Shown in pieces: positions 22,582 through 36,600 of a stretch of DNA of 64,000 bases. The notes beneath the pieces are model-generated. The model worked only from the letters and a program-made list of their open reading frames with translations, did no database searches and was not told the DNA's origin. Both the position numbers and the translations under genes were made by a program. This DNA comes from Volvox africanus (lineage: Eukaryota > Chlorophyta > Chlorophyceae > Chlamydomonadales > Volvocaceae): the NCBI GenBank assembly GCA_030268105.1, contig BSDZ01000003.1, forward strand, positions 372,001-436,000, given 5' to 3'. Position 1 is the stretch's first letter, and each line of letters opens with the position of its first letter.

Positions 22582-24989
22582 TATATGTGCATTGCGCACT
22601 CTCAACAACCTTCCCTGGTCATCAGCCAGCAGGAATTGAGCAGGCAACCACTCGGCCAGCCAAACCTGTATATATTTGCAATGCACCCAGGCCTACCTGG
22701 CCCTTATTGCATCATTCATTGGTATATGTGCATTGCACAGTCTGAACAACCTGCCAAAGGGAATCAAACCGGCTACTCTCGGCCAGCCCAAACCTGTTAA
22801 TATTTGCAATGCTTTCAGGCCTGCCTGGCCATTATTGCATCATTCGTTGGTATATGTGCATTGCGCACTCTCAAGAACCTGCCCTGATCATCAGCCAGCG
22901 GGAATCTAACCAGCGACTCTTGGCCAGCCCAAACCTGTTTATATTTGCAATGCGCCCAGGCCTGCCTGCACCTTTTTGCATTATTTATTCTAAAATGTGC
23001 ATGACTCACTCTCAACATCCTGCCCTCATCATCATCCAGCGGGAAGCTAACCAAGGACTCTCGGCCAGCCCAAACCTGTTAAGCCTCTTAATATTTGCAA
23101 TGCGCCCAGGCCTGCCTGGCCCTTATTGCATCATTAATTGGTGTATATGCATTGCGCAGTCTCAACAACCTGCCAGAGGGAATCTAACCGGTGACTCTGG
23201 GCTAGCCCAAACCTGTTAATATTTGCAATGCACCCAGGCCTTCCTAGCCCTTATCGAATCATTTATTCTTATATGTGCATGGCTCACTCTCAACCAACTG
23301 CCCTGATCATCAGCCAGCGGGAAACTAACCAGCGACTCTCGGCCAGCCCAAAACCTGTGAATTTTTGCAATGCTTTCAGGCCGTCCTGGCCCTTATTGCA
23401 TCATTCATTGGTTTATGTGCATTGCGCAGTCTGAACAACCTGCCAGAGGGAATCAAACCGGCGACTCTCGGCCAGCCCAAACCTGTTATTATTTGCAATG
23501 CTTTCAGGCCGGCCTGGGCCTTATCGCATCATTTATTCTTATATGTGCCTGGCTCACTCTCAACAACCTGCCCTGATCATCAGCCAGCGGGAATCTAACC
23601 AGCGACTCTCGGCCAGCCCAAAACCTGTGAATTTTTGCAATGCGCCCAGGCCTGCCTGGCCCTTATTGCATCATTCATTGGTATATATGCATTGCACAGT
23701 GTCAACAACCTGCCAGAGGGAATCAAACCGGCGACTCTTGGCCAGCCCAAACCTGTTTATATTTGCAATGCGCCCAGGCCTGCCTGGACCTTATTGCATT
23801 ATTTATTCTTATATGTGCATGACTCACTCTCAACATCCTGCCCTCATCATCATCCAGCGGGAATCTAACCAGCGACTCTCGGCCAGCCCAAACCTGTTAA
23901 GCCTCTTAATATTTGCAATGTGCCCATGCCTGCCTGGCCCTTATTGCATCATTAATTGGTGTATATGCATTGCGCAGTCTCAACAACCTTCCAGAGGGAA
24001 TCTAAACGGCGACTCTCGGCCAGCCCAAACCTGTTAATATTTGCAATGCTTTCAGGCCTGCCTAGCCCTTATCGCATCATTTATTCTTATATGTGCCTGT
24101 CTCACTCTCAACAAACTGCCCTGATCATCAGCCAGCGGGAAACTAACCAGCGACTCTCGGCCAGCCCAAAACCTGTGAATTTTTGCAATGCGCCCAGGCC
24201 TGCCTGGCCCTTATTGCATCATTCATTGGTTTATGTGCATTGCGCAGTCTCAACAACCTGCCAGAGGGAATCAAACAAGCGACTCTTGGCCAGCCCAAAC
24301 CTGTTAATATTTGCAATGATTTCAGGCCTGCCTGGACCTAATTGCATCATTCATTGGTATATGTGCATTGGGCACTCTCAACAACCTGCCCTGATCATCA
24401 GCCAGCGGGAATCTAACCAGCGACTCTTGGCCAGCCCAAACCTGTTTATATTTGCAATGCGCCCAGCCCTGCCTGGCCCTTATGGCATCATTCATTGGTA
24501 TATGTGCATGGCTCACTCTCAACAACCTCCCTTATCATCAGCCAGCGGGAATCTAACCAACGACTCTCAGCCAGCCCAAAACCTATTGAAATTTGCAATG
24601 CGCCCAGGCCTGCCTGGCCCTTCCTGCATCATTTATTGGTAAATGTGAATTGCGCAGTCTAAACACCCTGTCCGAGGGAATCTAACCGACTACTCTCGGC
24701 CAGCCCAAACCTGTTAATATTTGCAATGCGCCCGGGCCTGCCTTGACCTTATTGCATCATTCATCGGTATATGTGCATTGCGCAATCTCACAACCTTCCC
24801 TGGTCATCAGCCAGCTAAAAGCTAACCAGCGACTCTCAGCCAGCCCAAAACCTATTGAAATTTGCAATGCACCCAGGCCTGCCTGGACCTTATTGCATCA
24901 TTCATTGGTATATGTGCATTGCGCACTATCAAGAACCTTCCCTGGTCATCAGCCAGCTGAAAGCTAACCAGCGACTCTCGGCCAGCCCA
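22582..24989. repeat. Satellite array right of the retrotransposon, mixed monomers
   Basis: Short and long monomers in irregular order. The first roughly 290 bp nearly duplicate 13900-14200, including the divergent GAATTGAGCAGGCAACCACT unit, which shows the local HOR that the element split. A variant with CCTCATCATCATCCAGCGG and a doubled TTAAGCCTCTTAATATT segment occurs near 23060-23100 and 23880-23915. No gene is supported. Confidence 0.9.
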
Positions 24990-27900
24990 AAACCTATTGA
25001 AATTTGCAATGCGCCCAGGCCTGCCTGGCCCTTCTTGCATCATTAATTGGTATATGTGCATTGCGCACTCTCAACAACCTGCCAGCGGGAATTGAGCGGG
25101 CAACCACTCGGCCAGCCCAAACCTGTTTATATTTGCAATGCGCCCAGGCCTGCCTGGACCTTATTTCATCATTGATTCTTATATGTGCATGACTCACTCT
25201 CAACATCCTGCCCTCATCATCATCCAGCGGGAATCTAAACAGCGACTCTCGGCCAGCCCAAACCTGTTAAGCCTCTTAATATTTGCAATGTGCCCAGGCC
25301 TGCCTGGCCCTTATTGCATCATTAATTGGTGTATATGCATTGCGCAGTCTCAACAACCTGCCAGAGGGAATCTAAACGGCGACTCTCGGCCAGCCCAAAC
25401 CTGTTAATATTTGCAATGCACCCAGGCCTGCCTAGCCCTTATCGCATCATTTATTCTTATATGTGCATGGCTCACTCTCAACCAACTGCCCTGATCATCA
25501 GCCAGCGGGAAACTAACCAGCGACTCTCGGCCAGCCCAAAACCTGTGAATTTTTGCAATGCGCCCAGGCCTGCCTGGCCCTTCTTGCATCATTAATTGGT
25601 ATATGTGCATTGCGCACTCTCAACAACCTGCCAGCGGGAATTGAGCGGGCAACCACTCGGCCAGCCCAAACCTGTTTATATTTGCAATGCGCCCAGGCCT
25701 GCCTGGACCTTATTTCATCATTGATTCTTATATGTGCATGACTCACTCTCAACATCCTGCCCTCATCATCATCCAGCGGGAATCTAAACAGCGACTCTCG
25801 GCCAGCCCAAACCTGTTAAGCCTCTTAATATTTGCAATGTGCCCAGGCCTGCCTGGCCCTTATTGCATCATTAATTGGTGTATATGCATTGCGCAGTCTC
25901 AACAACCTGCCAGAGGGAATCTAAACGGCGACTCTCGGCCAGCCCAAACCTGTTAATATTTGCAATGCACCCAGGCCTGCCTAGCCCTTATCGTATCATT
26001 TATTCTTATATGTGCATGGCTCACTCTCAACCAACTGCCCTGATCATCAGCCAGCGGGAAACTAACCAGCGACTCTCGGCCAGCCCAAAACCTGTGAATT
26101 TTTGCAATGCGCCCAGGCCTGCCTGGCCCTTATTGCATCATTCATTGGTTTATGTGCATTGCGCAGTCTGAACAACCTGCCAGAGGGAATCAAACCGGCG
26201 ACTCTCGGCCAGCCCAAACTTGTTAATATTTGCAATGCTTTCAGGCCGGCCTGGCCCTTATCGCATCATTTATTCTTATATGTGCATGGCTCACTCTCAA
26301 CAACCTGCCCTGATCATCAGCCAGCGGGAAGCTAACCAGCGACTCTCTGCAAGCCCAAAACCTTTTGAAATTTGCAATGCGCCCAGGCCTGCCTGGCCCT
26401 TATTGCATCATTAATTGGTATATATGCATTGCGCAGTCTCAACAACCTGCCAGAGGGAATCTAAACGGCGACTCTCGGCCAGCCCAAACCTGTTAATATT
26501 TGCAATGCACCCAGGCCTGCCTAGCCCTTATCGCATCATTTATTCTTATATGTGCATGGCTCACTCTCAACCAACTGCCCTGATCATCAGCCAGCGGGAA
26601 ACTAACCAGCGACTCTCGGCCAGCCCAAAACCTGTGAATTTTTGCAATGCGCCCAGGCCTGCCTGGCCCTTATTGCATCATTCATTGGTTTATGTGCATT
26701 GCGCAGTCTGAACAACCTGCCAGAGGGAATCAAACCGGCGACTCTCGGCCAGCCCAAACTTGTTAATATTTGCAATGCTTTCAGGCCGGCCTGGCCCTTA
26801 TCGCATCATTTATTCTTATATGTGCATGGCTCACTCTCAACAACCTGCCCTGATCATCAGCCAGCGGGAAGCTAACCAGCGACTCTCTGCAAGCCCAAAA
26901 CCTTTTGAAATTTGCAATGCGCCCAGGCCTGCCTGGCCCTTATTGCATCATTAATTGGTATATATGCATTGCACAGTCTCAACAACCTGCCAGAGGGAAT
27001 CAAACCGGCGACTCTCGGCCAGCCCAAACCTGTTAATATTTGCAATGATTTCAGGCCTGCCTGGACCTTATTGCATCATTCATTGGTATATGTGCATTGC
27101 GCACTCTCAACAACCTGCCCTGATCATCAGCCAGCAGGAATCTAACCAGCGACTCTCGGACAGCCCAAAACCTTTTGAAATTTGCAATGCGCCCAGGCCT
27201 GCCTGGCCCTTATTGCATCATTAATTGGTATATATGCATTGCGCAGTCTCAACAACCTGCCAGAGGGAATCTAAACGGCGACTCTCGGCCAGCCCAAACC
27301 TGTTAATATTTGCAATGCACCCAGGCCTGCCTGGCCCTTATCGCATCATTTATTCTTATATGTGCATGGCTCACTCTCAACAACCTGCCCTGATCATCAG
27401 CCAGCGGGAAGCTAACCAGCGACTCTCGGCCAGCCCAAAACCTGTGAATTTTTGCAATGCGCCCAGGCCTGCCTGGCCCTTATTGCATCATTAATTGGTA
27501 TATATGCATTGCGCAGTCTCAACAACCTGCCAGAGGGAATCTAAACGGCGACTCTCGGCCAGCCCAAACCTGTTAATATTTGCAATGCACCCAGGCCTGC
27601 CTAGCCCTTATCGCATCATTTATTCTTATATGTGCATGGCTCACTCTCAACAACCTGCCCTGATCATCAGCCAGCGGGAAGCTAACCAGCGACTCTCTGC
27701 AAGCCCAAAACCTTTTGAAATTTGCAATGCGCCCAGGCCTGCCTGGCCCTTATTGCATCATTAATTGGTATATATGCATTGCACAGTCTCAACAACCTGC
27801 CAGAGGGAATCTAAACGGCGACTCTCGGCCAGCCCAAACTTGTTAATATTTGCAATGCTTTCAGGCCGGCCTGGCCCTTATCGCATCATTTATTCTTATA

Positions 27901-28034
27901 TGTGCATGGCTGACTCTCAACAACCTGCCCTGATCATCAGCCAGCGGGAAGCTAACCAGCGACTCTCTGCAAGCCCAAAACCTTTTGAAATTTGCAATGC
28001 GCCCAGGCCTGCCTGGCCCTTATTGCATCATTAA
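24990..28034. repeat. 549-, 540- and 270-bp satellite repeats
   Basis: Equivalent positions recur at 25004 and 25553 (549 bp), at 26102 and 26642 (540 bp), and every 270 bp at 26955, 27225, 27495, 27765 and 28035. The 270-bp unit is a regular dimer of one 128-bp monomer (CCTGCCAGAGGG form) and one 142-bp monomer (with CTGATCATCAGC inserted). This is the clearest view of the basic dimer. Confidence 0.9.
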
Positions 28035-30659
28035 TTGGTATATATGCATTGCACAGTCTCAACAACCTGCCAGAGGGAATCAAACCGGCGACTCTCGCCT
28101 AGCCCAAACCTGTTAATATTTGCAATGATTTCAGGCCTGCCTGGACCTTATTGCATCATTCATTGGTATATGTGCATTGCGCACTCTCAACAACCTGCCC
28201 TGATCATCAGCCAGCGGGAATCTAATCAGCGACTCTTGGACAGCCCAAACCTTTTGAAATTTGCAATGCGCCCAGGCCTGCCTGGCCCTTATTGCATCAT
28301 AAATTGGTATATATGCATTGCGCAGTCTCAACAACCTGCCAGAGGGAATCTAAACGGCGACTCTCGGCCAGCCCAAACCTGTTAATATTTGCAATGCACC
28401 CAGGCCTGCCTAGCCCTTATCGCATCATTTATTCTTATATGTGCATGGCTCACTCTCAACAAACTGCCCTGATCATCAGCCAGCGGGAAACTAACCAGCG
28501 ACTCTCGGCCAGCCCAAAACCTGTGAATTTTTGCAATGCGCCCAGGCCTGCCTGGCCCTTATTGCATCATTAATTGGTTTATGTGCATTGCGCAGTCTGA
28601 ACAACCTGCCAGAGGGAATCTAAACGGCGACTCTCGGCCAGCCCAAACTCGTTAATATTTGCAATGCTTTCAGGCCGGCCTGGCCCTTATCGCATCATTT
28701 ATTCTTATATGTGCATGGCTCACTCTCAACAACCTGCCCTGATCATCAGCCAGCGGGAAGCTAACCAGCGACTCTCGGACAGCCCAAAACCTTTTGAAAT
28801 TTGCAATGCGCCCAGGCCTGCCTGGCCCTTATTGCATCATTCATTGGTTTATGTGCATTGCGCAGTCTGAACAACCTGCCAGAGGGAATCAAACCGGCGA
28901 CTCTCGGCCAGCCCAAACTTGTTAATATTTGCAATGCTTTCAGGCCGGCCTGGCCCTTATCGCATCATTTATTCTTATATGTGCATGGCTCACTCTCAAC
29001 AACCTGCCCTGATCATCAGCCAGCGGGAAGCTAACCAGCGACTCTCTGCAAGCCCAAAACCTTTTGAAATTTGTAATGCGCCCAGGCCTGCCTGGCCCTT
29101 ATTGCATCATTAATTGGTATATATGCATTGCACAGTCTCAACAACCTGCCAGAGGGAATCAAACCGGCGACTCTCGGCCAGCCCAAACCTGTTAATATTT
29201 GCAATGATTTCAGGCCTGCCTGGACCTTATTGCATCATTCATTGGTATATGTGCATTTCGCACTCTCAACAACCTGCCCTGATCATCAGCCAGCGGGAAT
29301 CTAATCAGCGACTCTTGGACAGCCCAAACCTTTTGAAATTTGCAATGCGCCCAGGCATGCCTGGCCCTTATTGCATCATAAATTGGTATATATGCATTGC
29401 GCAGTCTCAACAACCTGCCAGAGGGAATCTAAACGGCGACTCTCGGCCAGCCCAAACCTGTTAATATTTGCAATGCACCCAGGCCTGCCTAGCCCTTATC
29501 GCATCATTTATTCTTATATGTGCATGGCTCACTCTCAACAAACTGCCCTGATCATCAGCCAGCGGGAAACTAACCAGCGACTCTCGGCCAGCCCAAAACC
29601 TGTGAATTTTTGCAATGCGCCCAGGCCTGCCTGGCCCTTATTGCATCATTAATTGGTTTATGTGCATTGCGCAGTCTGAACAACCTGCCAGAGGGAATCT
29701 AAACGGCGACTCTCGGCCAGCCCAAACTCGTTAATATTTGCAATGCTTTCAGGCCGGCCTGGCCCTTATCGCATCATTTATTCTTATATGTGCATGGCTC
29801 ACTCTCAACAACCTGCCCTGATCATCAGCCAGCGGGAAGCTAACCAGCGACTCTCGGACAGCCCAAAACCTTTTGAAATTTGCAATGCGCCCAGGCCTGC
29901 CTGGCCCTTATTGCATCATTCATTGGTTTATGTGCATTGCGCAGTCTGAACAACCTGCCAGAGGGAATCAAACCGGCGACTCTCGGCCAGCCCAAACTTG
30001 TTAATATTTGCAATGCTTTCAGGCCGGCCTGGCCCTTATCGCATCATTTATTCTTATATGTGCATGGCTCACTCTCAACAACCTGCCCTGATCATCAGCC
30101 AGCGGGAAGCTAACCAGCGACTCTCTGCAAGCCCAAAACCTTTTGAAATTTGTAATGCGCCCAGGCCTGCCTGGCCCTTATTGCATCATTAATTGGTATA
30201 TATGCATTGCACAGTCTCAACAACCTGCCAGAGGGAATCAAACCGGCGACTCTCGGCCAGCCCAAACCTGTTAATATTTGCAATGATTTCAGGCCTGCCT
30301 GGACCTTATTGCATCATTCATTGGTATATGTGCATTTCGCACTCTCAACAACCTGCCCTGATCATCAGCCAGCGGGAATCTAATCAGCGACTCTTGGACA
30401 GCCCAAACCTTTTGAAATTTGCAATGCGCCCAGGCATGCCTGGCCCTTATTGCATCATTCATTGGTATATACGCATTGCGCAGTCTCAACAACCTGCCAG
30501 AGGGAATCAAACCGGCGACTCTCGGCCAGCCCAAACCTGTTAATATTTGCAATGCACCCAGGCCTGCCTAGCCCTTATCGCATCATTTATTCTTATATGT
30601 GCATGGCTCACTCTCAACAAACTGCCCTGATCATCAGCCAGCGGGAAACTAACCAGCGA
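28035..30659. repeat. 1079-bp higher-order repeat block
   Basis: Landmarks at 28131, 29210 and 30289, and at 28664 and 29743, are spaced 1079 bp apart, which is four dimers minus one base. Copies are almost identical, sharing rare variants such as TTGTAATGCGCCC (near 29071 and 30150) and GCATTTCGCAC (near 29255 and 30334). Confidence 0.88.
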
Positions 30660-33600
30660 CTCTCGGCCAGCCCAAAACCTGTGAATTTTTGCAATGCGCC
30701 CAGGCCTGCCTGGCCCTTATTGCATCATTAATTGGTTTATGTGCATTGCACAGTCTCAACAACCTGCCAGAGGGAATCAAACCGGCAACTCTCGGCCAGC
30801 CCAAACCTGTTAATATTTGCAATGCTTTCAGGCCGGCCTGGCCCTTATCGCATCATTTATTCTTATATGTGCATGGCTCACTCTCAACAACCTGCCCTGA
30901 TCATCAGCCAGCGGGAAGCTAACCAGCGACTCTCGGACAGCCCAAAACCTTTTGAAATTTGCAATGCGCCCAGGCCTGCCTGGTCCTTATTGCATCATTA
31001 ATTGGTATATATGCATTGCACAGTCTCAACAACCTGCCAGAGGGAATCTAAACGGCGACTCTCGGCCAGCCTAAACCTGTTAATATTTGCAATGCTTTCA
31101 GGCCTGCCTGGACCTTATTGCATCATTCATCGGTATATGTGCATTGCGCAGTCTCAACAACCTGCCCTGATCATCAGCCAGCGGGAAACTAACCAGCGAC
31201 TCTCGGCCAGCCCAAAACCTGTGAATTTTTGCAATGCGCCCAGGCCTGCCTGGCCCTTATTGCATCATTAATTGGTTTATGTGCATTGCGCAGTCTGAAC
31301 AACCTGCCAGAGGGAATCTAAACGGCGACTCTCGGCCAGCCCAAACTCGTTAATATTTGCAATGCTTTCAGGCCGGCCTGGCCCTTATCGCATCATTTAT
31401 TCTTATATGTGCATGGCTCACTCTCAACAACCTGCCCTGATCATCAGCCAGCGGGAAGCTAACCAGCGACTCTCGGACAGCCCAAAACCTTTTGAAATTT
31501 GCAATGCGCCCAGGCCTGCCTGGCCCTTATTGCATCATTCATTGGTTTATGTGCATTGCGCAGTCTGAACAACCTGCCAGAGGGAATCAAACCGGCGACT
31601 CTCGGCCAGCCCAAACTTGTTAATATTTGCAATGCTTTCAGGCCGGCCTGGCCCTTATCGCATCATTTATTCTTATATGTGCATGGCTCACTCTCAACAA
31701 CCTGCCCTGATCATCAGCCAGCGGGAAGCTAACCAGCGACTCTCTGCAAGCCCAAAACCTTTTGAAATTTGTAATGCGCCCAGGCCTGCCTGGCCCTTAT
31801 TGCATCATTAATTGGTATATATGCATTGCACAGTCTCAACAACCTGCCAGAGGGAATCAAACCGGCGACTCTCGGCCAGCCCAAACTTGGTAATATTTGC
31901 AATGATTTCAGGCCTGCCTGGACCTTATTGCATCATTCATTGGTATATGTGCATTTCGCACTCTCAACAACCTGCCCTGATCATCAGCCAGCGGGAATCT
32001 AATCAGCGACTCTTGGACAGCCCAAACCTTTTGAAATTTGCAATGCGCCCAGGCATGCCTGGCCCTTATTGCATCATTCATTGGTATATACGCATTGCGC
32101 AGTCTCAACAACCTGCCAGAGGGAATCAAACCGGCGACTCTCGGCCAGCCCAAACCTGTTAATATTTGCAATGCACCCAGGCCTGCCTAGCCCTTATCGC
32201 ATCATTTATTCTTATATGTGCATGGCTCACTCTCAACAAACTGCCCTGATCATCAGCCAGCGGGAAACTAACCAGCGACTCTCGGCCAGCCCAAAACCTG
32301 TGAATTTTTGCAATGCGCCCAGGCCTGCCTGGCCCTTATTGCATCATTAATTGGTTTATGTGCATTGCACAGTCTCAACAACCTGCCAGAGGGAATCAAA
32401 CCGGCAACTCTCGGCCAGCCCAAACCTGTTAATATTTGCAATGCTTTCAGGCCGGCCTGGCCCTTATCGCATCATTTATTCTTATATGTGCATGGCTCAC
32501 TCTCAACAACCTGCCCTGATCATCAGCCAGCGGGAAGCTAACCAGCGACTCTCGGACAGCCCAAAACCTTTTGAAATTTGCAATGCGCCCAGGCCTGCCT
32601 GGTCCTTATTGCATCATTAATTGGTATATATGCATTGCACAGTCTCAACAACCTGCCAGAGGGAATCTAAACGGCGACTCTCGGCCAGCCTAAACCTGTT
32701 AATATTTGCAATGCTTTCAGGCCTGCCTGGACCTTATTGCATCATTCATCGGTATATGTGCATTGCGCAGTCTCAACAACCTGCCCTGATCATCAGCCAG
32801 CGGGAATCTAACCCGTGACTCTCGGCCAGCCCAAAACCTTTTGAAATTTGCAATGCGCCCAGGCCTGCCTGGCCCTTATTGCATCATTCATTGGTATATA
32901 TGCATTGCGCAGTTTTAACAACCTGCCAGAGGGAATCTAACCGACGACTCTCGCCTAGCCCAAACCTGTTTATATTTGCAATGCTTTCAGGCCTGCTTGG
33001 CCCTTCTTCCAAAATTTATTCTTATATGTGCATGGCTCACTCTCAACAACCTCCCTTATCATCAGCCAGCGGGAATCTAACCAACGACTCTCAGCCAGCC
33101 CAAAACCTATTGAAATTTGCAATGCGCCCAGGCCTGCATGGCCCTTCTTGCATCATTAATTGTTAAATGTGAATTGCGCACTCTCAACAACCTTCCCTGG
33201 TCATCAGCCAGCGGGAATCTACCCGGCGACTCTCATACAGCCCAAAGCCTATTAAAATTTGCAATGCGCCCAGGCATGCCTGGCCCTTATTGCATCATTC
33301 ATTGGTATATGTGCATTGCTCAGTCTCAACAACCTGCCAGCGGGAATCTAACCGGCGACTCTCGGCCAGCCCAAACCTGTTAATATTTGCAATGCGCCCA
33401 GGCCTGCCTGGACCTTATTGCATCATTCATTGGTATATGTGCATTGCGCAATCTCACAACCTTCCCTGGTCATCAGCCAGCTGGAAGCTAACCAGCGACT
33501 CTCGGCCAGCCCAAAACCTATTGAAATTTGCAATGCGCCCAGGCCTGCCTGGCCCTTCTTGCATCCTTAATTGGTATATGTGCATTGCGCACTCTCAACA

Positions 33601-36600
33601 ATCTGCCAGCGGGAATTAAGTGGGCAACAACTCGGCCAGCCCAAACCTGTTAATATTTGCAATGGGCCCAGGCCTGCCTGGCCATAATTGCATTATTCAT
33701 TGGTATATGTGCATTGCGCACTCTCAACAACCTGCCCTAATCATCAACTAGCGGGAATCTAACCAGCGACTCTCATTCAGCCCATAGCCTATTGAAATTT
33801 GCAATGCGCCCAGGCATGCCTGGCCCTTATTGTATCATTCATTGGTATATGTGCATTGCGCAGTCTCAACAACCTGCTAGAGGGAATCTAACCGATTACT
33901 CTTAGCCAGCCCAAACCTGTTAATATTTGCAATGCGCCCAGGCCTGCCTAGACCTTATTGCATCATTCATTTGTATATATGCATTGCGCACTCTCAAGAA
34001 CCTGCCCTGATCATCAGCCAGCGGTAATCTAACCGGTGACTCTCGGGCAGCCCAAAACCTATTGTAATTTGCAATGCGCACAGGCCTGATTGGACCTTAT
34101 TGCATTACTCGTTGGTATATGTGCATTGCGCACTCTCAACAACCTTCCCTGGTCATCAGCCAGCAGGAATTGCGAAGGAAACCACTCGGCAAGCCAAACC
34201 TGTTTATATTTGCAATGCACCCAGGCCTGCCTGGCCCTTATTGCATCATTAATTGGTATTTGTGCATTGCGCAGTCTGAACAACCTGCCAGAGGGAATCA
34301 AACCGGCGACTCTCGGCCAGCCCAAACCTGTTAATATTTGCAATGCTTTCAGGCCTGCCTGGCCCTTATTGCATCATTCATTGGTATATGTGCATTGCGC
34401 ACTCTCAACAACCTGCCCTGATCATCAGCAAGCGGGAATCTAACCAGCGACTGTTGGCCAGCCCAAACCTGTTTATATTTGCAATGCGCCCAGGCCTGCC
34501 TGGACCTTATTGCATTCTTTATTCTTATATGTGCATGACTCACTCTCAACAACCTGCCCTCATCATCATCCAGCGGAAATCTAACCAGCAACTCTCGGCC
34601 AGCCCAAAACCTGTGAATTTTTGCAATGCGCCCAGGCCTGCCTGGCCCTTATTGCATCATTAATTGGTTTATGTGCATTGCACAGTCTCAACAACCTGCC
34701 AGAGGGAATCAAACCGGCAACTCTCGGCCAGCCCAAACCTGTTAATATTTGCAATGCTTTCAGGCCGGCCTGGCCCTTATCGCATCATTTATTCTTATAT
34801 GTGCATGGCTCACTCTCAACAACCTGCCCTGATCATCAGCCAGCGGGAAGCTAACCAGCGACTCTCGGACAGCCCAAAACCTTTTGAAATTTGCAATGCG
34901 CCCAGGCCTGCCTGGTCCTTATTGCATCATTAATTGGTATATATGCATTGCACAGTCTCAACAACCTGCCAGAGGGAATCTAAACGGCGACTCTCGGCCA
35001 GCCTAAACCTGTTAATATTTGCAATGCTTTCAGGCCTGCCTGGACCTTATTGCATCATTCATCGGTATATGTGCATTGCGCAGTCTCAACAAACTGCCCT
35101 GATCATCAGCCAGCGGGAAACTAACCAGCGACTCTCGGCCAGCCCAAAACCTGTGAATTTTTGCAATGCGCCCAGGCCTGCCTGGCCCTTATTGCATCAT
35201 TAATTGGTTTATGTGCATTGCGCAGTCTGAACAACCTGCCAGAGGGAATCTAAACGGCGACTCTCGGCCAGCCCAAACTCGTTAATATTTGCAATGCTTT
35301 CAGGCCGGCCTGGCCCTTATCGCATCATTTATTCTTATATGTGCATGGCTCACTCTCAACAACCTGCCCTGATCATCAGCCAGCGGGAAGCTAACCAGCG
35401 ACTCTCGGACAGCCCAAAACCTTTTGAAATTTGCAATGCGCCCAGGCCTGCCTGGCCCTTATTGCATCATTCATTGGTTTATGTGCATTGCGCAGTCTGA
35501 ACAACCTGCCAGAGGGAATCAAACCGGCGACTCTCGGCCAGCCCAAACTTGTTAATATTTGCAATGCTTTCAGGCCGGCCTGGCCCTTATCGCATCATTT
35601 ATTCTTATATGTGCATGGCTCACTCTCAACAACCTGCCCTGATCATCAGCCAGCGGGAAGCTAACCAGCGACTCTCTGCAAGCCCAAAACCTTTTGAAAT
35701 TTGTAATGCGCCCAGGCCTGCCTGGCCCTTATTGCATCATTAATTGGTATATATGCATTGCACAGTCTCAACAACCTGCCAGAGGGAATCAAACCGGCGA
35801 CTCTCGGCCAGCCCAAACTTGGTAATATTTGCAATGATTTCAGGCCTGCCTGGACCTTATTGCATCATTCATTGGTATATGTGCATTTCGCACTCTCAAC
35901 AACCTGCCCTGATCATCAGCCAGCGGGAATCTAATCAGCGACTCTTGGACAGCCCAAACCTTTTGAAATTTGCAATGCGCCCAGGCATGCCTGGCCCTTA
36001 TTGCATCATTCATTGGTATATACGCATTGCGCAGTCTCAACAACCTGCCAGAGGGAATCAAACCGGCGACTCTCGGCCAGCCCAAACCTGTTAATATTTG
36101 CAATGCACCCAGGCCTGCCTAGCCCTTATCGCATCATTTATTCTTATATGTGCATGGCTCACTCTCAACAAACTGCCCTGATCATCAGCCAGCGGGAAAC
36201 TAACCAGCGACTCTCGGCCAGCCCAAAACCTGTGAATTTTTGCAATGCGCCCAGGCCTGCCTGGCCCTTATTGCATCATTAATTGGTTTATGTGCATTGC
36301 ACAGTCTCAACAACCTGCCAGAGGGAATCAAACCGGCAACTCTCGGCCAGCCCAAACCTGTTAATATTTGCAATGCTTTCAGGCCGGCCTGGCCCTTATC
36401 GCATCATTTATTCTTATATGTGCATGGCTCACTCTCAACAACCTGCCCTGATCATCAGCCAGCGGGAAGCTAACCAGCGACTCTCGGACAGCCCAAAACC
36501 TTTTGAAATTTGCAATGCGCCCAGGCCTGCCTGGTCCTTATTGCATCATTAATTGGTATATATGCATTGCACAGTCTCAACAACCTGCCAGAGGGAATCT

